Below, piece after piece: positions 1 through 5,608 of a stretch of 5,608 nucleotides of DNA. The translations under genes and the position numbers were made by a program. The stretch lies in contig JAJYGB010000158.1 in the NCBI GenBank assembly GCA_021785235.1, positions 1-5,608 on the forward strand. Direction: 5' to 3'. Position 1 is the first letter of the stretch. Each line of letters opens with the position of its first letter. The stretch comes from Bacteroidota bacterium. GTDB taxonomy: Bacteria; Bacteroidota; Kryptoniia; Kryptoniales; JAKASW01. The notes below the pieces were generated by a model. It made no database searches, was not told the DNA's origin, and saw nothing but the letters and a program-made list of their open reading frames with translations.

Positions 1-566
1 TCACCCGGGACAACGCTGTCTCTGGAAACGACAAGGAATCTTGTGAAATTCTTCCCATCACTCTCGATGTTCTTTTTGAGAATGACCAGGCCATAGTCGT
101 CAGCTGCGGACTCGCCTGCAATAGCCGCGATCGAATGGTCGCCGGACTCCGCCACGAATTTAGCCGCGCCTGCGGTGTCGTAGTATTCCGCCTGCGAAAG
201 CCGGGCGGCGCGGATAAACTTCCGGCATTGCAGCAACGCCTGCGGATGTGAATACACTTTCTTGATGCCCGCGAGTCTTGACCCCGGAAGCCCGAGCAGC
301 ATATGCGAAATTCTCAGTTTAATTTCACCCGTAACGTAAACCGCCTGCTCGTCGAGCAGGTTAAAGACTTCCCGTATGCCCCCGTTCAGCGTATTCTCAA
401 CAGGCACGATCCCGGAATTCACCTGCCTCTTCTCTATGGCGTGAAACACGTCGGCGAATGTTTTGTGCGGAATAAGTTCAAGATTCTTCGAAGCGAAAAA
501 ACGCCGGGCGGCAAGCTCGCTGTACGCGCCTTTTTCTCCCTGAAATGCTATCTTCAATTTTTTCAT
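1..566 (-). CDS. pheA: prephenate dehydratase, 3'-partial
   Basis: Prephenate dehydratase converts prephenate to phenylpyruvate with loss of water and CO2, the committed step to phenylalanine, in the cytoplasm. The window holds the first 188 residues, essentially the whole catalytic PDT domain. It begins KIAFQGEKGAYSELAARRFF, then GIVPVENTLNGGIREVFNLL (52-71), the substrate-region motif VYSHPQALLQC (104-114), AAIAGESAADDYGL (147-160) and the catalytic motif NFTRFLVV with Thr175-Arg176-Phe177. No chorismate mutase domain precedes it, so this is the monofunctional form. The frame is open at the window edge and presumably continues into the C-terminal ACT domain that usually gives feedback control by phenylalanine. 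The ATG at 566 follows the lipoprotein stop by four bases (TAGGATCATG). The only SD-like AGGA lies just two bases from the ATG, so translational coupling is likely. No tRNA-, T-box- or attenuator-like structure is visible in front of it. Confidence 0.95.
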   Translation of the reverse strand, partial: MKKLKIAFQGEKGAYSELAARRFFASKNLELIPHKTFADVFHAIEKRQVNSGIVPVENTLNGGIREVFNLLDEQAVYVTGEIKLRISHMLLGLPGSRLAGIKKVYSHPQALLQCRKFIRAARLSQAEYYDTAGAAKFVAESGDHSIAAIAGESAADDYGLVILKKNIESDGKNFTRFLVVSRDSVVPG

Positions 567-570
567 GATC

Positions 571-1071
571 CTAGAAGTTTGATTCATCTTTCCACAAGGA
601 AATTTGCCACGGCGACGATGATGAGGCACGCTGCAATTCAAAATAGGCTTTACCGTCCACCTCTTCAATGTCCGCAGGATTAAATGCAACAGTAAGAGTG
701 AATCCCCTGGTCACCGTCGCGTGAAGTGAATCCTCGGTCAGGGAGAGAATATTATTCCAATTCAGGACAAGCCTGTTCACGAGCTGAAACATCATGCCTG
801 TCGATCTCATCTCGTCGTCTCTACCCCACGCAACGTCTACTCCGTTGTCGTAGTCACGGTAAGTGAATGTGAAATTGGGCGCGATAAGCTTCGAATACAC
901 AGTTGTGTCTTTGAAGGTATAAGCATAAATAAAATTCTGGAAGACACCATCGAGGGTCGACTGATTGGAAATGAAATTCGATGGGGCTGCCTGTTCCGTA
1001 GCGAGCCTCGGGGCAAAGGGGTTCTCGCAGCTGGCAAGAATCAGGACGAGGATAAGAGGTGACCATTTCAT
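571..1071 (-). CDS. lipoprotein of unknown function, probable paralogue of the preceding gene (copy 2)
   Basis: A 166-residue predicted lipoprotein. The signal peptide MKWSPLILVLILAS ends in the lipobox L-A-S-C with lipidated Cys15, and the mature protein starts CENPFAPRLATE. The body has LDGVFQNFIYAYTFKDTTVY (40-59), strand-like PNFTFTYRDYD and RGFTLTVAFNPA, and ends with PWQISLWKDESNF. It shares with the upstream lipoprotein an ungapped helix region carrying Asp, Val, Gln-Asn, Ala, Asp and Tyr at equivalent places, and the closing W-x-I-x-x-W-x-D. I chose the ATG at 1071 because it overlaps the upstream stop (ATGA) and puts the charged residue and hydrophobic core at the N-terminus. An in-frame ATG at 1101 would prefix ten polar residues. 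Only four bases separate its stop from pheA. It may bind a small ligand or act in the envelope; nothing in the sequence decides this. Confidence 0.86.
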   Translation of the reverse strand: MKWSPLILVLILASCENPFAPRLATEQAAPSNFISNQSTLDGVFQNFIYAYTFKDTTVYSKLIAPNFTFTYRDYDNGVDVAWGRDDEMRSTGMMFQLVNRLVLNWNNILSLTEDSLHATVTRGFTLTVAFNPADIEEVDGKAYFELQRASSSSPWQISLWKDESNF

Positions 1072-1655
1072 TGGCTGAACCGAGCCTTCAGGTCGCTCCA
1101 TGTCAGGCTGTCACCGACGCCGGAATCCACCCAACGGTAAATTGCCCAGTTCTGGTTCCTGTCGACACCCAGGGAAAACTGGAGATTCCCCTGAACCTGC
1201 TGCGGGTTGCCCGAAACTTTGTTGGGCCAGATGAGAGTGTAGTTGGCACTGTAAATGTATGTGTCTGTGCCCTGGGCAACGAGCTCTTCGGATGAAACCA
1301 GGAGCGCCGCGCTTGAAGTCGTCGACGATTGGCTTATGAGGTTGTTGAAGTAGGATTGCTCGGAATTCTTGTCCCAGTTCTGAAAGATCGACGCGTACTG
1401 GCGGACGGCATTTGCGGATGGGACAAACGTAAAAGCTTTCCCGCCATAAATTGTATCGGAAAGACAAGCCATGTAATTGTTAACGTCCCTGTCGGCGATG
1501 GCGTTCTCGATGTTTTGGACAACGATATCGGGCGAAGTCGGAGGCTGAAAATCCGAGCGCCCCTGCTGGGGGGCCTCCGGTGTTCTAGTCTCAAATATTC
1601 CGCATCCGGAAACCAGCAGAACCGATACCAGAAGAAGAACGCGGGGGTTTCTCAT
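1068..1655 (-). CDS. lipoprotein of unknown function, possible NTF2/SnoaL-like fold (copy 1)
   Basis: A 195-residue predicted lipoprotein. Residues 1-17 form a short type II signal peptide (Arg at 2 and 5, hydrophobic core VLLLVSVLLV) ending in the lipobox V-S-G-C, with lipidated Cys18. The mature protein begins CGIFETRTPEAP, a Pro-rich linker, then PDIVVQNIENAIADRDVNNY (42-61), a helix-like segment, followed by alternating strand-like stretches (IYSANYTLIW, VQGNLQFSLGV) and a closing NWAIYRWVDS (169-178). The pattern of one helical segment followed by curved strands ending in W-x-I-x-x-W-x-D suggests an NTF2/SnoaL-like alpha+beta domain, but this is by eye and no catalytic residues are evident. 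The gene starts inside the recR stop codon and its own stop overlaps the next gene, which appears to be a diverged paralogue. A GGAGGG lies 15 bases upstream of the ATG, too far for an ideal site, which again suggests coupling. Gly at +2 after Cys does not resemble the E. coli inner-membrane retention signal. Function unknown. Confidence 0.87.
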   Translation of the reverse strand: MRNPRVLLLVSVLLVSGCGIFETRTPEAPQQGRSDFQPPTSPDIVVQNIENAIADRDVNNYMACLSDTIYGGKAFTFVPSANAVRQYASIFQNWDKNSEQSYFNNLISQSSTTSSAALLVSSEELVAQGTDTYIYSANYTLIWPNKVSGNPQQVQGNLQFSLGVDRNQNWAIYRWVDSGVGDSLTWSDLKARFSQ

Positions 1656-2251
1656 CAGACAACGATCCGTCCCTCCAGTGCCCGAACGAGCGTAGCCTCG
1701 TCGGCAAACTCAAGATCGCCGCCAACTGGTACGCCGCGGGCAATTCTCGTCACGCGAATACCAAGCGGCTTCAGCAGATTGCCCAGGTAAATCGTGGTTG
1801 CCTCGCCTTCCACGTCGGGGTTCATCGCCAGTATGACTTCCTTCACGCCGCCCCCGACCCTGCCAAGGAGCTCCCTTACCCGAAGCTGGTCCGGAGTGAT
1901 TCCCTCGAGCGGGCTGAGTGCTCCTCCAAGTACATGGTAGACTCCGTGAAACTCGTTCGTCTTCTCCAGCGCCATAACGTCGCTGGGATCTTCCACGACG
2001 CATATCGCCCCGTGGTCCCGGCCCGCATCAGTACAGATCGAGCATGGATCTTTTTCAGTTATATTCAAACATACGGAGCAGTAACGGATCCTCCGTTTGA
2101 CTTCCAGTATCGCAGCCGCAAGGCGCTCCGCGTCCTCATTGCCTGCCTTCAGGAGATGAAGCGCCAGACGCTGTGCGGTCTTCCTGCCGATACCAGGAAG
2201 TTTGCTGAGTTCGCCTATGAGCGTCTCCAGTGCCTGAGATGTGTAAATCAT
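1655..2251 (-). CDS. recR: recombination mediator protein RecR
   Basis: RecR works with RecO (and RecF) to load RecA onto SSB-coated single-stranded DNA at gaps, in recombinational repair; it forms a ring-like clamp in the cytoplasm. At 198 residues it is the normal length. The parts are in family order: an N-terminal helix-hairpin-helix ([18 protein letters not shown], about 17-34), a four-cysteine zinc finger (Cys58, Cys61, Cys70, Cys73), a Toprim domain opening with [11 protein letters not shown] (Glu87) and continuing through [13 protein letters not shown] (144-156), and the C-terminal [20 protein letters not shown]. The ATG at 2251 is the only reasonable start, since the frame is closed just upstream by TAA with no start codon between. 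No strong Shine-Dalgarno sequence precedes it. The start overlaps the mini-ORF stop (ATGA), and the recR stop overlaps the next gene's ATG by one base (TGATG), so translation in this stretch is probably coupled on both sides. Confidence 0.98.
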   Translation of the reverse strand: MIYTSQALETLIGELSKLPGIGRKTAQRLALHLLKAGNEDAERLAAAILEVKRRIRYCSVCLNITEKDPCSICTDAGRDHGAICVVEDPSDVMALEKTNEFHGVYHVLGGALSPLEGITPDQLRVRELLGRVGGGVKEVILAMNPDVEGEATTIYLGNLLKPLGIRVTRIARGVPVGGDLEFADEATLVRALEGRIVV

Positions 2252-2331
2252 GCGCGGGTAACTCGTTTACGAAGTCGCTCGCCCACGCGATAGATCGAGC
2301 CGCCGGCCAGGTATGAATATCGGACTGCCAT
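2248..2331 (-). CDS. possible 27-residue mini-ORF between ybaB and recR
   Basis: I do not recognise this peptide. The ATG directly abuts the ybaB stop (TAA then ATG, no gap), and its TGA overlaps the recR start as ATGA, so the frame fills the 80-base gap exactly. The peptide starts [17 protein letters not shown] and ends in a strongly basic stretch ([11 protein letters not shown]). It has seven Arg/Lys and one acidic residue, and no signal peptide or membrane segment. No strong Shine-Dalgarno sequence precedes it (GGCGGGA ends 8 bases upstream), so reinitiation by ribosomes finishing ybaB is the likely mode. It may serve mainly to carry ribosomes through a hairpin onto the recR start, which has only a weak site of its own. 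A chance open frame of this length is easy to get, so the call is tentative. Confidence 0.35.
   Translation of the reverse strand: MAVRYSYLAGGSIYRVGERLRKRVTRA
2252..2288 (-). promoter_or_regulatory. predicted hairpin covering the recR translation start region
   Basis: In the minus-strand RNA, GCGUGGG (2288-2282) can pair with CCCGCGC (2258-2252), giving seven pairs including one G-U. Inside it, ACUUCG (2275-2270) pairs with CGAGU (2265-2261) with one bulged U and a UAAA loop. The 3' arm of the outer stem touches the recR AUG. No U-run follows, so this is not a terminator. It could hide the recR ribosome entry region until translation of the mini-ORF opens it. Stability was judged by eye only. 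Confidence 0.35.
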
Positions 2332-2664
2332 TTATGAAATCCCGCCGAATTTGAAACCGGGAAGCATTGTAAGAAGCCCGCCGGCGCTCGAACCGAGATG
2401 ATCGGTCGCCATCTTCTCCGCTTTAGCCAACGCATTGTTTGTCGCGGCAGCTATAAGATCTTCGAGCAACTCTTTGTCCTGCGTCTTCATTATTTCCGCT
2501 TCGAGCTCCACCCTGAGAATGTCCCGTTTGCCGTTGGCGGTCACCTTCACCATCCCGCCGCCCGACTCGCCGACTACACTCATCCCCTCGAGCTCCTTCA
2601 TGGCCTTCTCGAGGTTTTTCTGAAAATCGGAAATCATCTTCTGCATGTTGCCAAAATCATTCAT
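2332..2664 (-). CDS. YbaB/EbfC family nucleoid-associated protein
   Basis: A 110-residue member of the YbaB/EbfC family: small dimeric DNA-binding proteins that coat or bridge DNA and whose genes commonly sit beside recR. It opens MNDFGNMQKMISDFQKNLEK, a typical family N-terminal helix with the MQKM signature, followed by a short amphipathic coil, the Gly-rich turn VVGESGGGMVKVTANGK (about 30-46) that leads into the central strands, ILRVELEAEIM, and the helix LLEDLIAAATNNALAKAEKM. It ends in a flexible Gly/Phe tail (GFKFGGIS). Length and order match the family. The start was chosen from the strong ribosome binding site and the family N-terminus. The gene follows rnr by 57 bases and precedes recR, giving the usual ybaB-recR pair; dnaX, which often precedes ybaB, is not here. 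A role alongside RecR in recombinational repair is inferred from this linkage only. Confidence 0.95.
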   Translation of the reverse strand: MNDFGNMQKMISDFQKNLEKAMKELEGMSVVGESGGGMVKVTANGKRDILRVELEAEIMKTQDKELLEDLIAAATNNALAKAEKMATDHLGSSAGGLLTMLPGFKFGGIS

Positions 2665-2670
2665 CTGAAA

Positions 2671-2676
2671 CTCCTC
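2671..2676 (-). promoter_or_regulatory. ribosome binding site that fixes the ybaB start
   Basis: GAGGAG lies 6 bases upstream of the ATG at 2664. It supports this ATG over the in-frame ATG at 2709, which would add 15 residues unlike anything in the family and would begin only 13 bases after the rnr stop. Confidence 0.75.
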
Positions 2677-2679
2677 GAC

Positions 2680-2710
2680 CAAATATAATTTCTCGGGCCC
2701 GTTCTTCAAA
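2680..2710 (-). promoter_or_regulatory. candidate Bacteroidota-type promoter before ybaB
   Basis: On the minus strand the rnr-ybaB gap contains TTTG (2710-2707), a 19-base spacer and TATATTTG (2687-2680). This fits the published Bacteroidota vegetative pattern of a -33 TTTG and a -7 TAnnTTTG. The same bases can also be read as a weak sigma70-like pair, TTGAAG-N16-TATATT. A start near 2673-2677 would leave only about ten bases before the ybaB ATG and would place the Shine-Dalgarno sequence at or within the mRNA 5' end, which weakens the call. If real, it would let ybaB-recR and downstream genes be made independently of rnr. Confidence 0.3.
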
Positions 2711-2721
2711 TAACCGCCTAA

Positions 2722-4866
2722 TCAACAGAGCGCGAAGTCTATTTCGTGCCTTTCCATGTTGACACGGAGGACCTTCACACGGACCCTGTCGCCAAGTTGG
2801 TAGACCTTGCCGCTTCGTCTCCCCTTCAGTTGGAACTGTCCCTGCACAAAGGTGTAGTAATCGTCCATCTCCCTCACGTGAACAAGGCCTTCGACAAGCA
2901 GGTCGTCGACCTCCACAAACATGCCAAAACTCGTCACTCCTGCTACGGTTCCCTCGAATTCGTCACCGACGTGGTCCATCATGAATTGTGTCTGCTTAAC
3001 CTTGACTGATTCGCGTTCAGCTTCGACTGCATGCCGTTCGGCTTCGCTCGATAGCCGGCAGACATCGACCAGCATCTTTCTCACTCCCCTCAGGTCGGGC
3101 AGTTCCTTTCCCGACTCGTAGGCGTGCAGGAGGCGATGCACGATGAGATCGGGGTAGCGTCTTATCGGTGAGGTGAAGTGAGTGTAGTATTTGAAGGCGA
3201 GCCCGAAGTGCCCGATATTTTTCTCCGAGTAGATTGCTTTGGCCATCGAGCGGAGCATAATGTCGTTGATGAGATACTCTTCCGGCTTCCCTTCCACCGA
3301 CTGCAACAGCCGCTGAAGCTGCTTCTGGCCGACGGTACCGTCGTAGTTCAGGTTATACCCGAAGTGCGAAACGAAGACTGCCAGCTCGCGTATCCTGTCG
3401 GGATCCGGGACATCGTGTATCCTGTATAAGAAGGGCTTTGCCTTCACCCCGTGCTTGCCTATATGCGTTGCCACGGTCTTGTTCGCGAGGAGCATGAACT
3501 CCTCCACCAGCTTATGGCTGTCCAGCCGCATCTTCTTGATTATCTCGACAGGCCTGCCGAGTTCGTCCAGCACAAATTTTGCCTCCGGCAAATCGAAGTC
3601 TATGCTACCGGCACGGCTCCTTATTTTGCCGATGGTCTTCGCAAGCTTGTTCATTTCCAGTATCGTAGCAGCGTGGTCGCCTTTACCTGTATCGACTATT
3701 TTCTGAACTTCCTCGTATGTGAACCTTCTTTTGCTGCGTATGACAGACTTGGCAAACTTGTAGTCCACTACAGCGCCTGTGGGACGTATGTTCATTATAA
3801 CGGAGTAGGTGAGCCGGTCCACGTTCGGATTGAGGCTGCAGATTTCGTTCGACAGTTTGTGCGGGAGCATAGGAATCACGCCGCTTGTAAGGTATACGCT
3901 GGTGCCCCGCTTGTAGGCCTCGGCGTCGAGGACGCTTCCCTCACGGACGTAATGGCTCACATCGGCTATGTGGACTCCCAGTTCCAGAAGATCGTCGGAG
4001 ATATTCTTCAGAGATACCGCATCGTCAAAATCCCTCGCGTCTTCCGGGTCTATTGTGAAGATAAGATCATCCCTCAGATCGAGGCGCGACGCGATCTCCT
4101 GACCAGATATCTCCTCCGTAATCGACTCGGCTTCGCCGATAACCTCATGCGGGAAGTCCTTCCGGAGATTGAACTGAGCCGCGATGCTCTGCAATTCGAC
4201 GTTCGGGTCGCCGGCCTCTCCGAGCACCGTGACGACTTCGGCCGAAAAGCCGCTGTACTTATCCACAAGCAGTCTGGCCACGACCTTGTCACCGGCCTCG
4301 GCACCCTTCAGTTTCTTCTTTGAAATGTCGATACTGCTTGGAAGGTCCCTGTCACGAAGGATTATCTTGTATGAGCTTCCGACCCTTTCGACATTTCCGA
4401 CTATCATCTTTTCTTGGCGTTCGAGGACTTCCGTTACTTTCGCCACGAGGACCTTGCCGCTGCCGCCGACGATCTTGACGGCCACTCTGTCGCCCGGCTT
4501 TGCCTCACCAAGTCCGCCGGGCGAGATAATGATCTGCGGCTTAATGTCCTCACCCAGGCTCGAGTCTTCCGCATTAAGCAGGACATTCCCCCCTTTGTCG
4601 AAGGATATTCTTCCAACCGCTGTTTCGATGCGCTCCGATGATCCGAACTTGCGCCTCCCGCTCAGCTGTACTTCTCCCTTTCCTTCAAGCTGCCTCAATG
4701 CCTGTTTGAATCTCGCGTACTCATGTTCGGAAGTGTACCCCAATATCTTGGCGAGTTGCCTCTTCTTGAACGAGGCGAGCGGATTCCTTTTTAGGAATGT
4801 TTCGATCTCCTTGCCGATATCCTCGACCTTGCTGCCGTGCTTAGTTTTGCGTGAAGTTTTTTTCAT
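2722..4866 (-). CDS. rnr: ribonuclease R (RNB family 3'-5' exoribonuclease)
   Basis: A 714-residue cytoplasmic exoribonuclease that degrades RNA processively from the 3' end, including structured RNA, in mRNA and rRNA turnover. The order is a lysine-rich N-terminus, a winged-helix segment (about residues 15-75, including FKKRQLAKILGY), OB/cold-shock domains (about 80-240), the catalytic RNB domain (about 255-590) and a C-terminal S1 domain (about 634-714, from GDEFEGTVAGVTSFGMFVEV). The catalytic acidic motif IDPEDARDFDDA supplies Asp273, Asp279, Asp281 and Asp282, matching the four magnesium ligands of E. coli RNase R and RNase II. HFTSPIRRYPDL (563-574) is the conserved RNB C-terminal motif. 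The winged helix and the length favour RNase R over RNase II. Unlike the E. coli protein it ends right after S1 with no basic tail; the basic stretch is at the N-terminus. The ATG is preceded by AAGG with a 6-base spacer (4873-4876). It lies within the end of the amidase gene, suggesting coupled expression. Confidence 0.97.
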   Translation of the reverse strand: MKKTSRKTKHGSKVEDIGKEIETFLKRNPLASFKKRQLAKILGYTSEHEYARFKQALRQLEGKGEVQLSGRRKFGSSERIETAVGRISFDKGGNVLLNAEDSSLGEDIKPQIIISPGGLGEAKPGDRVAVKIVGGSGKVLVAKVTEVLERQEKMIVGNVERVGSSYKIILRDRDLPSSIDISKKKLKGAEAGDKVVARLLVDKYSGFSAEVVTVLGEAGDPNVELQSIAAQFNLRKDFPHEVIGEAESITEEISGQEIASRLDLRDDLIFTIDPEDARDFDDAVSLKNISDDLLELGVHIADVSHYVREGSVLDAEAYKRGTSVYLTSGVIPMLPHKLSNEICSLNPNVDRLTYSVIMNIRPTGAVVDYKFAKSVIRSKRRFTYEEVQKIVDTGKGDHAATILEMNKLAKTIGKIRSRAGSIDFDLPEAKFVLDELGRPVEIIKKMRLDSHKLVEEFMLLANKTVATHIGKHGVKAKPFLYRIHDVPDPDRIRELAVFVSHFGYNLNYDGTVGQKQLQRLLQSVEGKPEEYLINDIMLRSMAKAIYSEKNIGHFGLAFKYYTHFTSPIRRYPDLIVHRLLHAYESGKELPDLRGVRKMLVDVCRLSSEAERHAVEAERESVKVKQTQFMMDHVGDEFEGTVAGVTSFGMFVEVDDLLVEGLVHVREMDDYYTFVQGQFQLKGRRSGKVYQLGDRVRVKVLRVNMERHEIDFALC

Positions 4867-5608
4867 ATTCTGCCTTAAACTTAACGATCGCGTTTGTGAT
4901 TCCTTTAGCGATGGCCCGCTGTCCCTTCTTGCTTCTCAGATATCGCTCTTCGCGTACATTGGAGAGATAACCTGTCTCGACGAGTACCGCGGGCATCGAC
5001 GCGCCGATGAGCACGTAGAATCCCGCCTGACTAACGCCATTGTCGGTCACCGATGCCACCGCGGAGACGTTGTCTTCGATAAGCTGGGCGAGGCGCTCTG
5101 AATATTTTACATATGCGCTGTGTGCCATTGCCGTCAAAATCATATTGTCCGCGTCATAGCTTTTGTATTTCTTTTCGTAATCGTTCTCATACTTGATCGC
5201 CGCGTTTTCCTGTGCCGCGATTCGTATCGCCTCACCGGTCTTTCCGGGGCGCAGGAAATATGTCTCGACGCCGTGCATCGGGTTAGGTTTGTGCGGCATG
5301 GAGTTGCAATGCAGGCTTATAAACAACTTGCCGCCCGCCTCGTTCGCAATCTCCCCGCGTTCGTCCAAAGGCACGAATACATCCTTGTCCCTAGTCATCA
5401 CCACTTTCACTTTAGGAAGAGCGCGGCGAAGATCCTGTCTGAGATCCAGCCCGACGGCCAGCGCTACGTTTTTCTCTTCGGTACCGTGCACACCTATCGT
5501 CCCCGGGTCCTTCCCCCCATGCCCCGGATCGATGACGATTACATCCAGCTTCCAGTTCTTTTTCTCGTTCTCAAGCTTCTTCTTCAATTCTTCCGAGAAT
5601 ATCTTCTG
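4841..5608 (-). CDS. N-acetylmuramoyl-L-alanine amidase (Amidase_3), 5'-partial
   Basis: This is a zinc-dependent peptidoglycan amidase that cuts the bond between N-acetylmuramic acid and L-alanine of the stem peptide, acting outside the cytoplasmic membrane during wall remodelling or daughter-cell separation. Counting from the TTG codon at 5587, the Amidase_3 fold begins with VIVIDPGHGGKDPG (His23, zinc), then the Glu of EKNVAL (Glu38, zinc), TRDKDVFVPLDER, the second zinc His in SLHCNS (His93), and the catalytic Glu in VLVETGYLSN (Glu204). All key residues are present. The frame stays open for seven more codons to the window edge with no convincing start. No signal peptide is visible, so the true start, and probably an export signal or AMIN-type domain, lies outside. 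The TTG is the first possible start inside the window but would give a leaderless enzyme. The 3' end overlaps rnr by 26 bases in another frame. The family call is secure; the AmiA/AmiB/AmiC/CwlM-type subgroup cannot be decided. Confidence 0.94.
   Translation of the reverse strand, partial: QKIFSEELKKKLENEKKNWKLDVIVIDPGHGGKDPGTIGVHGTEEKNVALAVGLDLRQDLRRALPKVKVVMTRDKDVFVPLDERGEIANEAGGKLFISLHCNSMPHKPNPMHGVETYFLRPGKTGEAIRIAAQENAAIKYENDYEKKYKSYDADNMILTAMAHSAYVKYSERLAQLIEDNVSAVASVTDNGVSQAGFYVLIGASMPAVLVETGYLSNVREERYLRSKKGQRAIAKGITNAIVKFKAEYEKNFTQN

Noticed and set aside
303..683. A 126-codon plus-strand frame over pheA and the second lipoprotein.
   Set aside because: The minus strand here reads through as a complete prephenate dehydratase domain with all motifs, so this is a shadow.
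1072..1101. An upstream ATG at 1101 as the start of the second lipoprotein.
   Set aside because: It would put ten mostly polar residues before the signal peptide and deepen the overlap with the upstream gene. The ATG at 1071 gives a standard lipoprotein signal and an ATGA junction.
1329..1790. A 153-codon plus-strand frame over the first lipoprotein and recR.
   Set aside because: It runs antisense across a gene junction of two coupled minus-strand genes and has no recognisable features.
2694..2701. Palindrome CGGGCCCG in the rnr-ybaB gap as a terminator or operator.
   Set aside because: It is only eight bases with no loop and no following T-run, so it cannot act as an intrinsic terminator, and it is too short to call an operator.
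3451..4323. A 290-codon open frame on the plus strand, antisense to the RNB domain.
   Set aside because: It lies wholly inside the catalytic core of rnr, whose motifs are all intact. The openness follows from codon bias of the true gene; no domain or start context supports it.
4184..5101. A 305-codon open frame on the plus strand, antisense to rnr and the amidase.
   Set aside because: It crosses two well-supported genes on the other strand, is dominated by Ser, Leu and Pro as expected of a shadow frame, and shows no recognisable domain.
5585..5587. TTG as the true start of the amidase.
   Set aside because: The frame is open to the window edge, and starting here would leave an extracytoplasmic enzyme without an export signal. 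The gene is better treated as 5'-partial.

Overview
The window looks like ordinary chromosome from a bacterium of the Bacteroidota/Ignavibacteria-Chlorobi (FCB) side of the tree. This placement is an inference. It rests on the RNase R and RecR sequence style, on two short lipoproteins whose mature ends (CGIFETR, CENPFAPR) resemble ones I associate with Ignavibacteria-like genomes, and on a promoter-like sequence of the Bacteroidota type (TTTG-N19-TATATTTG). I see no mobile element, CRISPR array, tRNA or rRNA.

All supported genes lie on the minus strand and are read from high to low coordinates as one tightly packed run. The order is: a zinc-dependent N-acetylmuramoyl-L-alanine amidase whose 5' end is cut by the window edge (5608-4841); rnr, RNase R (4866-2722), overlapping the amidase by 26 bases; a YbaB/EbfC nucleoid-associated protein (2664-2332); a possible 27-codon mini-ORF that fills the gap exactly (2331-2248); recR (2251-1655); two small, probably paralogous outer-membrane-type lipoproteins of unknown function (1655-1068 and 1071-571); and pheA, prephenate dehydratase, cut at its 3' end by the window start (566-1). 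Most junctions overlap by 1 to 26 bases or are a few bases wide. Only the rnr-ybaB gap (57 bases) and the ybaB-recR gap (80 bases) are longer, and the second is occupied by the mini-ORF. No non-coding stretch exceeds 300 bases.

The genes do not form one pathway. They cover cell-wall remodelling, RNA decay, nucleoid/recombinational repair (YbaB-RecR, a widely conserved pair), envelope lipoproteins and phenylalanine synthesis, so the shared thread is probably transcription rather than a common reaction. The parts least explained by known biology are the two related lipoproteins between recR and pheA, and the mini-ORF plus hairpin in front of recR, which together look like a translational-coupling arrangement. 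I found no evidence of a novel defence or mobile system.
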